64,000 bases of DNA from Thalassolituus maritimus (GTDB lineage Bacteria; Pseudomonadota; Gammaproteobacteria; Pseudomonadales; Oceanobacteraceae). The stretch spans positions 372,001-436,000 of the forward strand of contig NZ_FTOH01000003.1 of assembly GCF_900156675.1 (NCBI RefSeq), given 5' to 3'. Below are positions 34,179 through 44,329 of the stretch, piece after piece (positions within the stretch are counted from its first letter, which is position 1; each line of letters begins with the position of its first letter). Below the pieces are notes generated by a model. It did not search any database and was not told the DNA's origin. It saw only the letters and a program-made list of their open reading frames with translations. Position numbers and translations under genes: made by a program.

Positions 34179-36776
34179 ATGAATACTGAATTCCGTAAGA
34201 ATCTTCCGGGCAGCAGCCTGGACTACTTTGACACCCGCGCGGCATGTGAAGCCATCAAGCCGGGTTCATACGACACACTGCCATACACCTCGCGTATTCT
34301 GGCAGAGCAGCTGGTACGCCGTTGTGCGCCTGCTGACCTGAATGCCAGCTTGGAGCAGCTGATCGACCGCAAGCGCGATCTCGACTTCCCTTGGTACCCA
34401 GCGCGCGTTGTGTGTCACGACATCCTCGGTCAGACCGCTCTGGTGGATCTGGCGGGTCTGCGTGATGCAATTGCTGAGCAGGGCGGTGACCCTTCTAAAG
34501 TGAACCCTGTGGTTCAGACGCAGCTGATTGTTGACCACTCTCTGGCTGTTGAATGTGGTGGTTTTGATCCGGATGCATTCCAGAAAAACCGCGACATCGA
34601 AGAACGTCGTAACGAAGACCGCTTCCACTTTATCAACTGGACCAAAACCGCGTTCGACAACGTCGACGTGATTCCAGCGGGTAACGGCATCATGCACCAG
34701 ATCAACCTGGAGAAAATGTCTCCTGTTGTTCAGGCGCGCGAAGGCGTTGCCTACCCGGACACCTGTGTCGGTACCGACTCTCACACGCCACATGTTGACG
34801 CACTCGGCGTAATCTCTGTGGGCGTGGGCGGTCTGGAAGCGGAAACTGTGATGCTGGGCCACCCGTCCATGATGCGTCTCCCAGACATTGTTGGTGTTGA
34901 GCTGACTGGTAAGCGCCAGCCAGGCATTACCGCAACGGACATCGTTCTGGCTCTGACTCAGTTTCTGCGTAAAGAGCGTGTTGTTGGTGCGTATCTCGAG
35001 TTCTTCGGTGAAGGCGCGTCAAGCCTGACGATCGGTGACCGGGCGACGATTTCCAACATGACACCTGAATACGGTGCAACCGCCGCTATGTTCTACATCG
35101 ATGAGCAAACCATCGATTATCTGAACCTGACAGGTCGTGACTCCGATCAGGTGGCTCTGGTAGAACAGTATGCTAAAGAAACTGGTCTGTGGGCAGACGC
35201 ACTGGAAAGTGCACAGTACGAGCGTGTTCTGAAATTCGACCTCTCTTCTGTTGGTCGTAATATGGCAGGCCCTTCAAACCCTCATGCGCTTCTTGCAACG
35301 GCAGATCTGGCAGCTAAGGGCATTGCGGGTAACCTGGAAGAGGCCAAAGCTCAGGAAGCTGAAGGTCTGATCCCTGACGGTGCCGTCATCATTGCAGCGA
35401 TCACCTCCTGTACCAATACCTCTAACCCTCGTAACGTGGTTGCGGCTGGTCTGTTGGCGAAGAAAGCCAATGAACTGGGTCTGATCCGTAAACCTTGGGT
35501 TAAGTCGTCGTTCGCACCAGGCTCAAAAGTGGCGCGTACCTATCTTGAGGAAGCTGGGCTGCTTCCAGAGCTTGAGAAGCTGGGCTTCGGTATTGTGGCG
35601 TTCGCATGTACTACCTGTAACGGTATGTCCGGTGCGCTCGATCCAGCGATCCAGCAGGAAATCATCGACCGTGACCTGTACGCAACGGCAGTACTGTCTG
35701 GTAACCGTAACTTCGATGGTCGTATTCACCCGTACGCTAAGCAGGCATTCCTGGCTTCGCCGCCACTTGTTGTCGCTTATGCGATTGCGGGTACGGTTCG
35801 TTTCGATATCGAAAAGGACATTCTGGGTAACGATGCTGATGGCAATCCGATCAGCCTCAAGGATATCTGGCCGTCTGATGAAGAGATCGACGCCATCGTT
35901 GGTGAGTTCGTTAAGCCGCAGCAGTTCCGTGACGTGTATATCCCGATGTTCGATCTCGGCGAAGCTGAAAAAGCACCGAGCCCACTGTACGACTGGCGTC
36001 CAATGTCGACCTATATCCGTCGTCCTCCGTACTGGGAAGGTGCTCTGGCAGCAGAACGCACCATGAAGGGGATGCGTCCGCTGGCGATTCTGCCGGACAA
36101 CATCACTACGGATCACCTGTCGCCATCGAATGCGATTCTGATGAACAGTGCTGCGGGTGAATATCTGCACAAGATGGGTCTGCCAGAAGAAGACTTTAAC
36201 TCGTACGCCACGCACCGTGGTGACCACCTGACGGCGCAGCGTGCCACTCTGGCTAACCCGAAACTCATGAACGAAATGGTTCAGGAGAACGGCGAAGTGA
36301 AGCAGGGGTCTCTGGCGCGCATTGAACCAGAAGGTAAAGTCGTCCGTATGTGGGATGCGATTGAAACCTATATGGAGCGCAAACAACCGCTGATTATCGT
36401 TGCCGGTGCAGACTACGGTCAGGGTTCGTCACGTGACTGGGCTGCCAAAGGCGTTCGTCTGGCGGGTGTTGAAGTGATCGTTGCTGAAGGCTTTGAGCGT
36501 ATTCACCGTACTAACCTGATCGGTATGGGCGTACTGCCGGTGCAGTTCAAAGAAGGCACTACCCGTAAGACGCTGAAACTGGACGGTACCGAGACATACG
36601 ACGTCGTGGGTGAACGTACTCCGCGTGGCGATCTGACGCTGATCATCAACCGTCAGAATGGCGAAACCGTTGAAGTGCCAGTGACCTGTCGTCTGGATAC
36701 TGCTGAAGAAGTTGTGACCTACAATGCCGGTGGGGTGCTACAAAAATTCGCCAAAGACTTCCTCAAGGGAGCCTGA
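34179..36776 (+). CDS. acnD: Fe-S dependent 2-methylcitrate dehydratase
   Basis: 865 residues from the ATG at 34179 (MNTEFRKNLPG), the family length; an upstream in-frame start would run through the structured intergenic element. Aconitase-type: cluster cysteines in ITSCTNTSN and FACTTCNGM, substrate motifs DSHTPHVDALG, YGQGSSRDWAAKG, ERIHRTNLIGMG. AcnD dehydrates 2-methylcitrate and works with PrpF, encoded next, in place of PrpD. Confidence 0.96.
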   Translation: MNTEFRKNLPGSSLDYFDTRAACEAIKPGSYDTLPYTSRILAEQLVRRCAPADLNASLEQLIDRKRDLDFPWYPARVVCHDILGQTALVDLAGLRDAIAEQGGDPSKVNPVVQTQLIVDHSLAVECGGFDPDAFQKNRDIEERRNEDRFHFINWTKTAFDNVDVIPAGNGIMHQINLEKMSPVVQAREGVAYPDTCVGTDSHTPHVDALGVISVGVGGLEAETVMLGHPSMMRLPDIVGVELTGKRQPGITATDIVLALTQFLRKERVVGAYLEFFGEGASSLTIGDRATISNMTPEYGATAAMFYIDEQTIDYLNLTGRDSDQVALVEQYAKETGLWADALESAQYERVLKFDLSSVGRNMAGPSNPHALLATADLAAKGIAGNLEEAKAQEAEGLIPDGAVIIAAITSCTNTSNPRNVVAAGLLAKKANELGLIRKPWVKSSFAPGSKVARTYLEEAGLLPELEKLGFGIVAFACTTCNGMSGALDPAIQQEIIDRDLYATAVLSGNRNFDGRIHPYAKQAFLASPPLVVAYAIAGTVRFDIEKDILGNDADGNPISLKDIWPSDEEIDAIVGEFVKPQQFRDVYIPMFDLGEAEKAPSPLYDWRPMSTYIRRPPYWEGALAAERTMKGMRPLAILPDNITTDHLSPSNAILMNSAAGEYLHKMGLPEEDFNSYATHRGDHLTAQRATLANPKLMNEMVQENGEVKQGSLARIEPEGKVVRMWDAIETYMERKQPLIIVAGADYGQGSSRDWAAKGVRLAGVEVIVAEGFERIHRTNLIGMGVLPVQFKEGTTRKTLKLDGTETYDVVGERTPRGDLTLIINRQNGETVEVPVTCRLDTAEEVVTYNAGGVLQKFAKDFLKGA

Positions 36777-36790
36777 AGCTGGCTGCATTG

Positions 36791-36873
36791 CTGAGGCAGT
36801 GTTGCAGATCAACTCGGAATGCTCACGTACTTCAGTACGCTCCGCTTCCTCGCTGATCTGCGCCTCGCCTCAG
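36791..36873. repeat. Long imperfect hairpin downstream of acnD
   Basis: Three nested complementary blocks: ctgaggc (36791) with gcctcag (36867); cagatca (36805) with tgatctg (36854); cgtact (36826) with agtacg (36834). The middle reads gctcacgtacttcagtacgc, a form often seen as dispersed 3'-end repeats in marine gammaproteobacteria (recollection, not searched). It is not coding. Confidence 0.7.
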
Positions 36874-36991
36874 CGTCTTCGCCGACGCTTCAATGCGTTG
36901 GGAATAGATTTCCGTCTCACTGACGCCTCCCGAACGGACTTGTTTCCGTCGATAGGTAGTTGAGGTGTTAGCGAGAAAGCTGAATCGGTAG

Positions 36992-37017
36992 GGTGGGCAT
37001 TGCCCACCTTATTTTTA
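36992..37017 (+). terminator. Terminator-like hairpin between acnD and prpF
   Basis: 7-bp stem (ggtgggc / gcccacc), loop att, followed by ttattttta. It ends about 20 bp before the prpF start, so prpF is either expressed by read-through or from its own promoter. Confidence 0.65.
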
Positions 37018-37036
37018 TTATTTAATGGGGCACCTT

Positions 37037-38215
37037 ATGACTCATAAACCACAAGTTAAAATCCCAGCGACGTACATGCGTGGCGGTACGTCGAAGGGTG
37101 TTTTCTTCAGTCTGACGGATCTGCCGGAGGCAGCTCAGGTGCCAGGTGAAGCGCGCGATAAGATTCTGCTGCGCACCATTGGCAGTCCTGATCCTTATGG
37201 TCAGCAGATCGACGGCATGGGTGGCGCGACTTCAAGTACTTCGAAGACTGTCATTCTGGCGAAAAGCGAGCAGCCAGATCATGATGTGGATTATCTGTTC
37301 GGTCAGGTATCGATCAATAAGCCATTTGTTGACTGGTCTGGTAACTGCGGCAATCTGACTGCGGCTGTTGGCGCATTTGCAATCTCGAAGGGTTTGGTCG
37401 ATGCAGATCGTATTCCTGAAAACGGTATCTGCACGGTCCGTATCTGGCAGAAGAACATCAGCAAAACCATTATTGCTCATGTGCCGATCACTAACGGCGA
37501 AGTGCAGGAAACGGGCGATTTTGAACTGGATGGTGTGACCTTTCCGGCGGCTGAAGTTGTCATCGAATTTATGGACCCAGCCGACGGTGAAGGCTCCATG
37601 TTCCCGACCGGCAATCTGGTAGATGATCTTGAAGTTCCGGGTATCGGTACTTTTAAGGCGACCATGATCAACGCCGGTATCCCGACCATCTTCGTAAACG
37701 CAAGGGATATTGGCTACAAAGGTACGGAGCTGCAGAAAGATCTGAATTCAGATGCAGACGCTCTGGCTCGATTCGAAACCATGCGCGCCTACGGTGCGGT
37801 TAAAATGGGCCTGATCAAGGATGTCGCCGAAGCGGCTGACCGTCAGCATACCCCTAAGATCGCGTTTGTTGCTCCGGCTACCGCCTATGAATCATCAAGC
37901 GGTAAGCAGATCGGTGAAGGCGACATTGATCTTTGTGTCCGCGCTCTGTCGATGGGTAAGCTGCACCATGCCATGATGGGTACCGCGTCGGTAGCTATTG
38001 CGACAGCAGCTGCGATTCCGGGCACTCTGGTTAACGAAGCAGCCGGCGGTGGTGATCGCGATGCGGTTACTTTTGGCCATCCTTCTGGAACGCTGCGTGT
38101 TGGCGCTGCTGCTGAGGAAGTAAGTGGTGAATGGACCGCTAAGAAAGCTGTAATGAGTCGCAGTGCGCGCATCATTATGGAAGGGAATGTTCATGTTCCT
38201 GGTGATACTTTCTAA
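37037..38215 (+). CDS. prpF: 2-Methylaconitate isomerase PrpF
   Basis: 392 residues from the ATG at 37037 (MTHKPQVKIPATYMRGGTSK), with GGGG 6 bases upstream; an ATG 12 bases earlier is possible. Diaminopimelate-epimerase-like fold: IPATYMRGGTSKGVFF, GMGGATSSTSK, WSGNCGNLTAAVG, AAGGGDRDAVTFGHPSGTL. PrpF isomerises the 2-methylaconitate made by AcnD, allowing the cycle to proceed. Confidence 0.95.
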   Translation: MTHKPQVKIPATYMRGGTSKGVFFSLTDLPEAAQVPGEARDKILLRTIGSPDPYGQQIDGMGGATSSTSKTVILAKSEQPDHDVDYLFGQVSINKPFVDWSGNCGNLTAAVGAFAISKGLVDADRIPENGICTVRIWQKNISKTIIAHVPITNGEVQETGDFELDGVTFPAAEVVIEFMDPADGEGSMFPTGNLVDDLEVPGIGTFKATMINAGIPTIFVNARDIGYKGTELQKDLNSDADALARFETMRAYGAVKMGLIKDVAEAADRQHTPKIAFVAPATAYESSSGKQIGEGDIDLCVRALSMGKLHHAMMGTASVAIATAAAIPGTLVNEAAGGGDRDAVTFGHPSGTLRVGAAAEEVSGEWTAKKAVMSRSARIIMEGNVHVPGDTF

Positions 38216-38233
38216 TCAGAAGTATCTGGACAT

Positions 38234-38263
38234 AAAAAAGCCCGCATCAGCGGGCTTTTTTAT
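38234..38263. terminator. Bidirectional terminator between prpF and rne
   Basis: 12-bp perfect inverted repeat (aaaaaagcccgc / gcgggctttttt) with loop atca; T runs on both strands serve both convergent genes. Confidence 0.92.
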
Positions 38264-38318
38264 GTCTGCTCCCCTCTGAGTAACTCAGAGGGGAGCGGCC
38301 TGTAAGGAGGGGCGAAGA

Positions 38319-41102
38319 TTACTCTCCGCTCTGGCTCTCTTCGGCAACTTCCTGCTTTTTCGGCTTTTCAGAGGTTGCTTCGTCGCCTTCCTTGCTGGCA
38401 GTGCCGGCATTACGAGGGTCGTTCGGAGCGCGACCTGACGGCGCGCGACGACGACGGCGAGTCGGCTTCTTCTCAGCTTCTGCAGATTGCTCTTCTGCTG
38501 CAGGTTTAGCTTCTGCTGCAGGCTTGGCTTCTGCTGCAGGTTTAGCTTCTGCTGCAGGTTTAGCTTCTGCTGCAGGTTTAGCTTCTGCTGCAGGTTTAGC
38601 TTCTGCTGCAGGTTTAGCTTCTGCCGCAGGTTTAGCTTCTGCCGCAGGTTTGGCTTCTGCTGCAGGCTTGGCTTCTGCTACAGGTTTAGCTTCCGCTTCA
38701 GGCTTGCTATCAGTCTGAGTCGCTGTGTTCTCGCCAGCTTGAGCAGCAGGTTTGCGCGAACGGCGACGACCACGACGACGACCGTTGCCGTCTGCTCGAT
38801 TATCAGTCAGATTGCCTGTTTCTTCTGCTTTTGCGTCAGTTGTCTTAACTTCTGCGGTAGCTGGCTGTTCAGCTTTGGCTTCGTTGGTGATGCTCGCTGG
38901 CTGAGTATCCGCTACCAGTTCTTCAGAATTCTCTTTTGCCGCAGGTTTCTGTGGCTTAGGAATATCTTCACGACGACTGCGATCGCGGCGAGGCGCGCGC
39001 TTAGCATTCGGATTCTCGCTGGTATCTGAAGAGTCCTGGTTGCCCTTGTTCTGGCGTGCAGGCTTTTCATTGCGAGTGTTTTCAGACTTGTCGTTACCGT
39101 TGCGGCGGTTATTGCGACCTTTACGGTTATCGCCTTTTGCCTGGGTATCGCCATTCTGGCCATCGCGCTGGCTGTCACGCTGATTATTGCGGCCATTCTT
39201 GCCGCCACGATCGTTGGCTGGCTTGTCAGAGGCTTTGCCATTACGGGCTTTGTCCTGCTGGCGACCATTGCGACGCTTGTCGTCTCCGTCGTCCGCTTTG
39301 CGGCGGTTGTCACGGCGACCGTTCTTAGCGTTTTTCGCTTTTGGTTCGGATTTGGTGTTCTTGTTAACACGGACTTCCGGGCGTGGTGCTGCTTCAGGCT
39401 CTTTCTCTGTAGTAAGCAGGGCGGAGATGGCCTGGCCAATACGTCCCCACAGACCAGCTGACTGAGGTGCGGCTTCTTGTGGCTGGGTAGTAGAAACTGG
39501 AGCAGGTGCGCGCGGTACAGTGCTTACCGCAGCTTCCTGTTGGCGAACAGGTTCTGCGTTGAGGGCCTCGCTCAGATGCTCTGGTTCGTCCATGTCGAGA
39601 CGGTGCTCGTAGGAAACTTCACCAACCATGGTGTCGTCCGGGCGAAGGCGCTGCACCTCATAGTGTGGTGTTTCCATATTTGGATTTGGAAGTACCATCA
39701 CCAGGCAGTTATGACGCTGTTCAATGCCAGCGATCAGTGCGCGCTTTTCATTCAGAAGGAAGGATGCAACCGAAACAGGAACGATTGCCCGAACCTGAGC
39801 TGTATTGTCTTTCGCTGCTTCTTCTTCAATGAGGCGAAGAATCGACAAGCTTGATGATTTGGTGTCACGTACGACGCCTGTGCCGCTACAGCGTGGGCAG
39901 ACGTGTGCTGCAGTTTCGTCGAGAGATGGACGCAGACGCTGACGTGACATTTCCATCAGGCCGAAGCGGGAAATTCTGCCAACCTGAACACGAGCACGGT
40001 CGACTTCCAGTGCTTTCTTCAGGCGGTTTTCAACTTCGCGCTGATTCTTGTTAGCCATCATGTCGATGAAGTCGATAACAACCAAACCACCCATGTCGCG
40101 CAGGCGCAGTTGGCGTGAAATCTCATCAGCGGCTTCAAGGTTGGTATTGAGGGCTGTTTCCTCAATGTCGGACCCTTTGGTGGCGCGTGCGGAGTTGATA
40201 TCAATGGAGACCAGAGCTTCGGTCGGGTCGATAACAATAGAACCACCGGATGGCAGTTTTACTTCGCGTTGGAACGCACTCTCGATCTGACTTTCAATCT
40301 GGTAGCGATTGAAGAGTGGTACTGGATCTTCGTAGCGTTTGAACTTGTTCTGATACTGAGGCATGACCTGCTGAACGAAGGCAAGGGCTTCGTTGTAGGC
40401 CGCGTCGGTATCAATGAGCACTTCGCCGATGTCGTGGCGCAGGTAATCGCGGATTGCGCGAATGATAACATTGCTTTCCTGCAGCAGGAGTGCAGGTGCT
40501 TCACGCTCCTCAGCGGCGCGGGAAATCGCGTCCCAAAGGTGGACCAGGTAATCCAGATCAGCCTGAAGTTCTTCGCTTGAGCGACCGATGCCGGCCGTGC
40601 GCACAATAACGCCCATTTTGTCAGGCACGTTGACGCCTTTCATGGCTTCGCGCAGCTGAGTACGTTCATCACCTTCAATGCGGCGTGAAATACCGCCAGC
40701 GCGGGCGTTGTTAGGCATCAGGACAAGGTAGCGGCCAGCGAGGCTTACCTGAGTGGTCAGCGCAGCGCCTTTGTTGCCACGCTCTTCTTTATCTACCTGA
40801 ACGATAACTTCCTGACCTTCTTTCAACACTTCTTTGATGTTGATGCGGCCTGGGCCTGGGTCTTTACAGAAGTATTCGCGAGATATTTCCTTTAGCGGAA
40901 GGAAGCCATGACGCTCAGCGCCGAAATCGACGAAGGCTGCCTCAAGGCTTGGCTCGATACGGGTGATTTTGCCTTTGTAGATATTAGACTTCTTCTGCTC
41001 GCGACCACCGGACTCAATATCCAGGTCGTACAGCTTCTGGCCGTCTACAAGGGCAACACGCAACTCTTCTGTCTGAGTTGCGTTGATCAGCATTCTTTTC
41101 AT
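38319..41102 (-). CDS. rne: Ribonuclease E
   Basis: 927 residues from [15 protein letters not shown], the conserved start; 38 extra upstream codons are open but unlike the family. S1 domain (about 35-125), DNase-I-like catalytic region with the Asp residues in [11 protein letters not shown] and VVIDFIDMM, and the zinc-link [11 protein letters not shown] (CxxC). The C-terminal 450 residues are disordered, basic ([16 protein letters not shown]) and carry a tandem AEAKPA tract, then RRRRAPSGR. RNase E starts mRNA decay and forms the degradosome. Its regulator RraA is at 30370. Confidence 0.96.
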   Translation of the reverse strand: MKRMLINATQTEELRVALVDGQKLYDLDIESGGREQKKSNIYKGKITRIEPSLEAAFVDFGAERHGFLPLKEISREYFCKDPGPGRINIKEVLKEGQEVIVQVDKEERGNKGAALTTQVSLAGRYLVLMPNNARAGGISRRIEGDERTQLREAMKGVNVPDKMGVIVRTAGIGRSSEELQADLDYLVHLWDAISRAAEEREAPALLLQESNVIIRAIRDYLRHDIGEVLIDTDAAYNEALAFVQQVMPQYQNKFKRYEDPVPLFNRYQIESQIESAFQREVKLPSGGSIVIDPTEALVSIDINSARATKGSDIEETALNTNLEAADEISRQLRLRDMGGLVVIDFIDMMANKNQREVENRLKKALEVDRARVQVGRISRFGLMEMSRQRLRPSLDETAAHVCPRCSGTGVVRDTKSSSLSILRLIEEEAAKDNTAQVRAIVPVSVASFLLNEKRALIAGIEQRHNCLVMVLPNPNMETPHYEVQRLRPDDTMVGEVSYEHRLDMDEPEHLSEALNAEPVRQQEAAVSTVPRAPAPVSTTQPQEAAPQSAGLWGRIGQAISALLTTEKEPEAAPRPEVRVNKNTKSEPKAKNAKNGRRDNRRKADDGDDKRRNGRQQDKARNGKASDKPANDRGGKNGRNNQRDSQRDGQNGDTQAKGDNRKGRNNRRNGNDKSENTRNEKPARQNKGNQDSSDTSENPNAKRAPRRDRSRREDIPKPQKPAAKENSEELVADTQPASITNEAKAEQPATAEVKTTDAKAEETGNLTDNRADGNGRRRGRRRSRKPAAQAGENTATQTDSKPEAEAKPVAEAKPAAEAKPAAEAKPAAEAKPAAEAKPAAEAKPAAEAKPAAEAKPAAEAKPAAEAKPAAEEQSAEAEKKPTRRRRRAPSGRAPNDPRNAGTASKEGDEATSEKPKKQEVAEESQSGE
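38497..38694 (-). repeat. 18-bp tandem repeats in rne (11 copies)
   Basis: Eleven 18-bp units encode (AEAKPA/V) in the disordered tail of RNase E. Five or six units are identical at base level, suggesting recent expansion. Likely a flexible spacer between RNA-binding segments; copy number is probably variable between strains. Confidence 0.95.
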
Positions 41103-41685
41103 GCGGTACGTATTACTCTGTTGGGCAACGTACCTGACTGGCAACGCAGGGCCTGTCTGCTGTGTTTGTTCAGCAGCGAAGGATAGTGGCGGTAGTGCCG
41201 CCTTGTAACCTGTCACGCACGAATGCGGGGCAGGGGAATCTATTTATCACTTTCGCAGTGTTCATCACGGCCTACAGGGCCGGTTATTACCAAAATATTT
41301 ATGGGTGCTCTGCCGAGGAATCCGTCTTACAGATCGCGTTTCCCGGGGCAATGGTGTTTGCGGGCTGGTTGTTGCTCCGCTCAGCAGACACCGACACTGT
41401 CCATAATTTGATAATGCGAGATTGCCTGCAGGTAGCTGCGCGGTTTATCTCACCGGGCGGAGTCATTCCGCCGAATCAATTCTAGGGAAGAGTGTTTACC
41501 GTATTCATCTTCCTTTATACTTGGCCGCCTCGCGGCCTGACCGGGGAGCGTTGTCCATTCGGCAGTTTTACTGACGTGGAGTGCGCTACTTATGTTCGGT
41601 TTACACCCGATCACGCCGGAATATAGCAACAATGTTCAGGGGCAGCAATTGCCTTAACAAAATAAATCGCTGGTGACTTCTTCGC
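41103..41685. other. Divergent rne/rluC intergenic region with the rne leader
   Basis: 583 bp with no believable gene; short open frames here look random. In E. coli the same divergent pair is separated by a similar distance, and the long rne 5' leader folds into hairpins through which RNase E controls its own mRNA. Seen here: ggccgc-ctc-gcggcc (41523-41537), a ggcgga/tccgcc hairpin near 41457-41475, and cggcc/gggccg near 41270. A weak sigma-70-like TATACT (41516-41521) could serve rluC. I cannot identify the regulatory hairpin by sequence alone. Confidence 0.55.
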
Positions 41686-42660
41686 ATGCCCAAACCACAG
41701 TTAGACCCGGCCAAGGTTAACTTTATCGATGTTGATGAAGGTAATGATGGTCAGCGCCTGGATAATTTTCTGTTAAGTCTGCTTAAAGGGGCGCCAAAAA
41801 CGCTTGTATACCGGATCATCAGGAAGGGTGAAGTTCGTATAAACAAAGGGCGCGCCAAAGCCGACTCAAGGTTAAAAAAAGGTGATCGCGTCCGGGTTCC
41901 TCCGGTCAGGCTGCCCGAGGCGAATGAGGTACCGGATGTCTCTCCCGCGCTGCACAAGATACTGAAAGATTCGGTATTGTATGAAGATGATGCCTTGCTA
42001 GCGGTTAATAAACCTCATGGTCTGGCTGTACATGGCGGGAGTGGCGTGTCGCTCGGGTTGATCGAGGCACTTCGCAAGGTTCGCCCGGATCACAATTTTC
42101 TTGAGTTGGTTCACCGGCTGGATCGCGATACCTCAGGGGTCATTCTGATTGCCAAGAAGCGCAAAGCGTTGACAGCTCTTCAGCAAATGCTGGTTGATAA
42201 ACGCGGAATCAGCAAAAAGTATCTGGCGCTCGTGCATGGGTATTGGGATTCTGCGGTGTCTGATATCCGTCTGCCTCTGCTGCGCACGGAGCGTCAGTCT
42301 GGTGAGCGGATTGTGGTGGTGAGCGAGGAGGGCAAGTCCTGCCATACACGCACTCGGCTGCTGTCTGAAGGTAAGCGATACTCTCTTGTTGAGGCTGAGC
42401 CTGTTACCGGTAGGACCCACCAGATCCGTGTTCATTGTCTTGCTCAGGGTGCAGCGATAGCGGGAGATGAAAAGTACAGCGATCGCACCGAAAAGCAACA
42501 GGATAAAGATGAAGGAATTCGCCGGCTGTGCCTGCATGCCTGGCGGTTGAGCTTCCGACACCCGATTTCTGGTGAGCGTCTGAGTATCGAGGCTAAGCCG
42601 GATGGTGAGCTTAAGGCGATTTTCAGAAAAGTAGGGTGCAATCTGGAGATGCTCTCATGA
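41686..42660 (+). CDS. rluC: 23S rRNA pseudouridine synthase RluC
   Basis: 324 residues. S4 RNA-binding domain (GQRLDNFLLSLLKGAPKT, RKGEVRINKGRAK), then the RluA-family catalytic domain with HRLDRDTSGVIL (nucleophilic Asp) and GRTHQIRVH. It modifies U955, U2504 and U2580 in E. coli numbering. Position opposite rne is the conserved location of rluC. The stop overlaps the start of the next gene (ATGA). Confidence 0.95.
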   Translation: MPKPQLDPAKVNFIDVDEGNDGQRLDNFLLSLLKGAPKTLVYRIIRKGEVRINKGRAKADSRLKKGDRVRVPPVRLPEANEVPDVSPALHKILKDSVLYEDDALLAVNKPHGLAVHGGSGVSLGLIEALRKVRPDHNFLELVHRLDRDTSGVILIAKKRKALTALQQMLVDKRGISKKYLALVHGYWDSAVSDIRLPLLRTERQSGERIVVVSEEGKSCHTRTRLLSEGKRYSLVEAEPVTGRTHQIRVHCLAQGAAIAGDEKYSDRTEKQQDKDEGIRRLCLHAWRLSFRHPISGERLSIEAKPDGELKAIFRKVGCNLEMLS

Positions 42661-43310
42661 AATATCAGTTAATTATCTTCGACTGGGATGGCACGCTTGC
42701 AGACTCTACAGGTCGGATCGTCGATAGCATGCGTCGTGCGGGGCAGGAGCTTGGCTTGCCGGATGTCCCGGATGCCGATATTCAGAATATTATCGGGTTG
42801 GGCTTGCCCGAGGCGATTAAGACCGTTTGGCCTGATGTGCTTCCGGATCAAATGGAGCCGATGAGAGAGGCCTATGCCCGCTACTTTGTCTACGACAGTC
42901 AGATAGCGATGAATCTATTTAATGGTGCTGAGTCGCTGCTTGATGAGCTGTCTGCAAGTGGCCGGAAGATTGCCGTTGCCACTGGTAAAAGTCGCAAGGG
43001 GTTGGATCGCATACTTAAAGATCTGTCTCTCTCTGGGGTCTTTGACACAACCCGGTGCGCAGATGAGACTCGCTCAAAGCCACACCCTCTTATGCTGAGT
43101 GAGATTCTTGAGGAGCTTGGTGTTTCAGCTGACTCTGCGCTTATGGTGGGTGATACAACGTATGATCTTGAAATGGCAGCTGCCATCGGAATGGACTCTG
43201 TTGGCATGAGCCGCGGCGCTCATGATGAACAAAGACTCAGAGCTTGTGGGCCTCGAGTTATCTGTCATAGCATTAACGAACTTTCAGACTGGATTGGTAT
43301 TAATGGATAA
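42657..43310 (+). CDS. HAD-family hydrolase (phosphoglycolate phosphatase-like)
   Basis: 217 residues from the ATG overlapping rluC's stop. HAD motifs: IFDWDGTLADS (I), VATGKSR (II), Lys in TRSKPHP (III) and MVGDTTYDLEMAAAIGM (IV), with the helical cap of subclass Gph. The substrate is not known; close relatives are always found between rluC and sppA in Pseudomonas-like genomes. Overlaps the following gene by 8 bp. Confidence 0.88.
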   Translation: MKYQLIIFDWDGTLADSTGRIVDSMRRAGQELGLPDVPDADIQNIIGLGLPEAIKTVWPDVLPDQMEPMREAYARYFVYDSQIAMNLFNGAESLLDELSASGRKIAVATGKSRKGLDRILKDLSLSGVFDTTRCADETRSKPHPLMLSEILEELGVSADSALMVGDTTYDLEMAAAIGMDSVGMSRGAHDEQRLRACGPRVICHSINELSDWIGING

Positions 43311-44280
43311 CAACGAATTTCGTCGCCCTGAAGACAACAGCAAAGAGTGGAAGCTTATAGAAAAGGCGCTGATGGCGTCACAGCAGGAGCAGCGAACTGC
43401 TCGACGCTGGGGGATATTTTTTAAACTCCTGACTTTTAGTTACCTCTTTGTGATTGCTGCGATTATATATGGTGGAGCATCTAAAGGCGGAGATGGTGGT
43501 GCTGGCTTTGCTGTCGGTCCGCATGCTGCTGTAGTTGAAGTGCGCGGTGCTATCTCTGCAGAAGAGGATGCAAGTGCTGATCGCATTATTGGTGCCATGC
43601 GGGACGCCTTTGATAATGACGAGGCGTTGGGTTTGATACTCAGAATCAATAGTCCGGGCGGTAGCCCTGTTCAGTCGGGCTATGTGTTCGATGAAATCGT
43701 AAGGTTGAAATCAACGCGGCCGGACTTCCCTGTGTATGCAGTGGTTATGGATATCGGTGCTTCAGGGGCATATTACATCGCTGCCGCCGCGGATGAGATC
43801 TATGCAGACAAAGCAAGCCTTGTTGGTTCTATTGGTGTTGTAGGGTCAGGCTTTGGTTTTGTCGAAGCTATGGATAAGCTTGGCGTTGAGCGTCGCCTGT
43901 ATACCTCTGGTGAGCATAAGGCATTTCTCGATCCTTTTTCTCCGCAGCGTCAGGAGGAGAAAGAATTCTGGGAAGGTGTGCTGGATACTACGCACAAGCA
44001 ATTTATATCTCAGGTAAAGCTTGGACGTGGTGATCGCCTGTCTGATCATCCTGATCTTTTCAGTGGTCTGGTGTGGACAGGAGAGCAGGCGGTAGAGCTT
44101 GGTCTTGTAGATGGTCTTGCATCATCGAGCCAGGTTGCGCGCGATCTTTTGGGTACTGATGAACTGGTTAACTATACCGTCAGGAAAGACCCATTTGTTG
44201 AGTTTATGGAGCAGTTCGGTACCAGCTTCGGCAAAGGTGTCGCTTCTTTCTTTAGTACTCAGGTAATGACCATGCGCTAG
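43303..44280 (+). CDS. sppA: Signal peptide peptidase, S49 family
   Basis: 325 residues from ATG 43303 (MDNNEFRRPEDNSKEW), which overlaps the HAD stop; an earlier ATG would overlap by 90 bp. One membrane helix (about 46-64) then the S49 domain: INSPGGSP, nucleophile Ser154 in MDIGASGAYY and general base Lys206 in SGEHKAFLDP, the 52-residue spacing known for the short bacterial SppA. It degrades left-over signal peptides in the inner membrane. Confidence 0.92.
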   Translation: MDNNEFRRPEDNSKEWKLIEKALMASQQEQRTARRWGIFFKLLTFSYLFVIAAIIYGGASKGGDGGAGFAVGPHAAVVEVRGAISAEEDASADRIIGAMRDAFDNDEALGLILRINSPGGSPVQSGYVFDEIVRLKSTRPDFPVYAVVMDIGASGAYYIAAAADEIYADKASLVGSIGVVGSGFGFVEAMDKLGVERRLYTSGEHKAFLDPFSPQRQEEKEFWEGVLDTTHKQFISQVKLGRGDRLSDHPDLFSGLVWTGEQAVELGLVDGLASSSQVARDLLGTDELVNYTVRKDPFVEFMEQFGTSFGKGVASFFSTQVMTMR

Positions 44281-44329
44281 AGTGCGCGTGGTTTGCTAAA
44301 TAATTTTGACATGAGAGGGCGACATACCT

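Noticed and set aside
35523-36386. Long open frame antisense to acnD (287 codons)
   Set aside because: It lies fully within a highly conserved aconitase-family gene, has no recognisable domain, and its composition follows from the codon use of the sense strand.
36724-36963. Short frame following acnD
   Set aside because: It starts inside acnD and runs through a hairpin-rich intergenic element; the peptide has no domain.
38392-39029. Open frames antisense to the rne tail with Ala/Gly/Leu or Phe/Cys/Arg repeats
   Set aside because: These are the reverse reading of the 18-bp AEAKPA repeats and basic tail codons; no ribosome site or independent support.
41162-41485. Short frames in the rne/rluC gap
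   Set aside because: No ribosome sites and no domains; the region is better explained as leader and promoter DNA.
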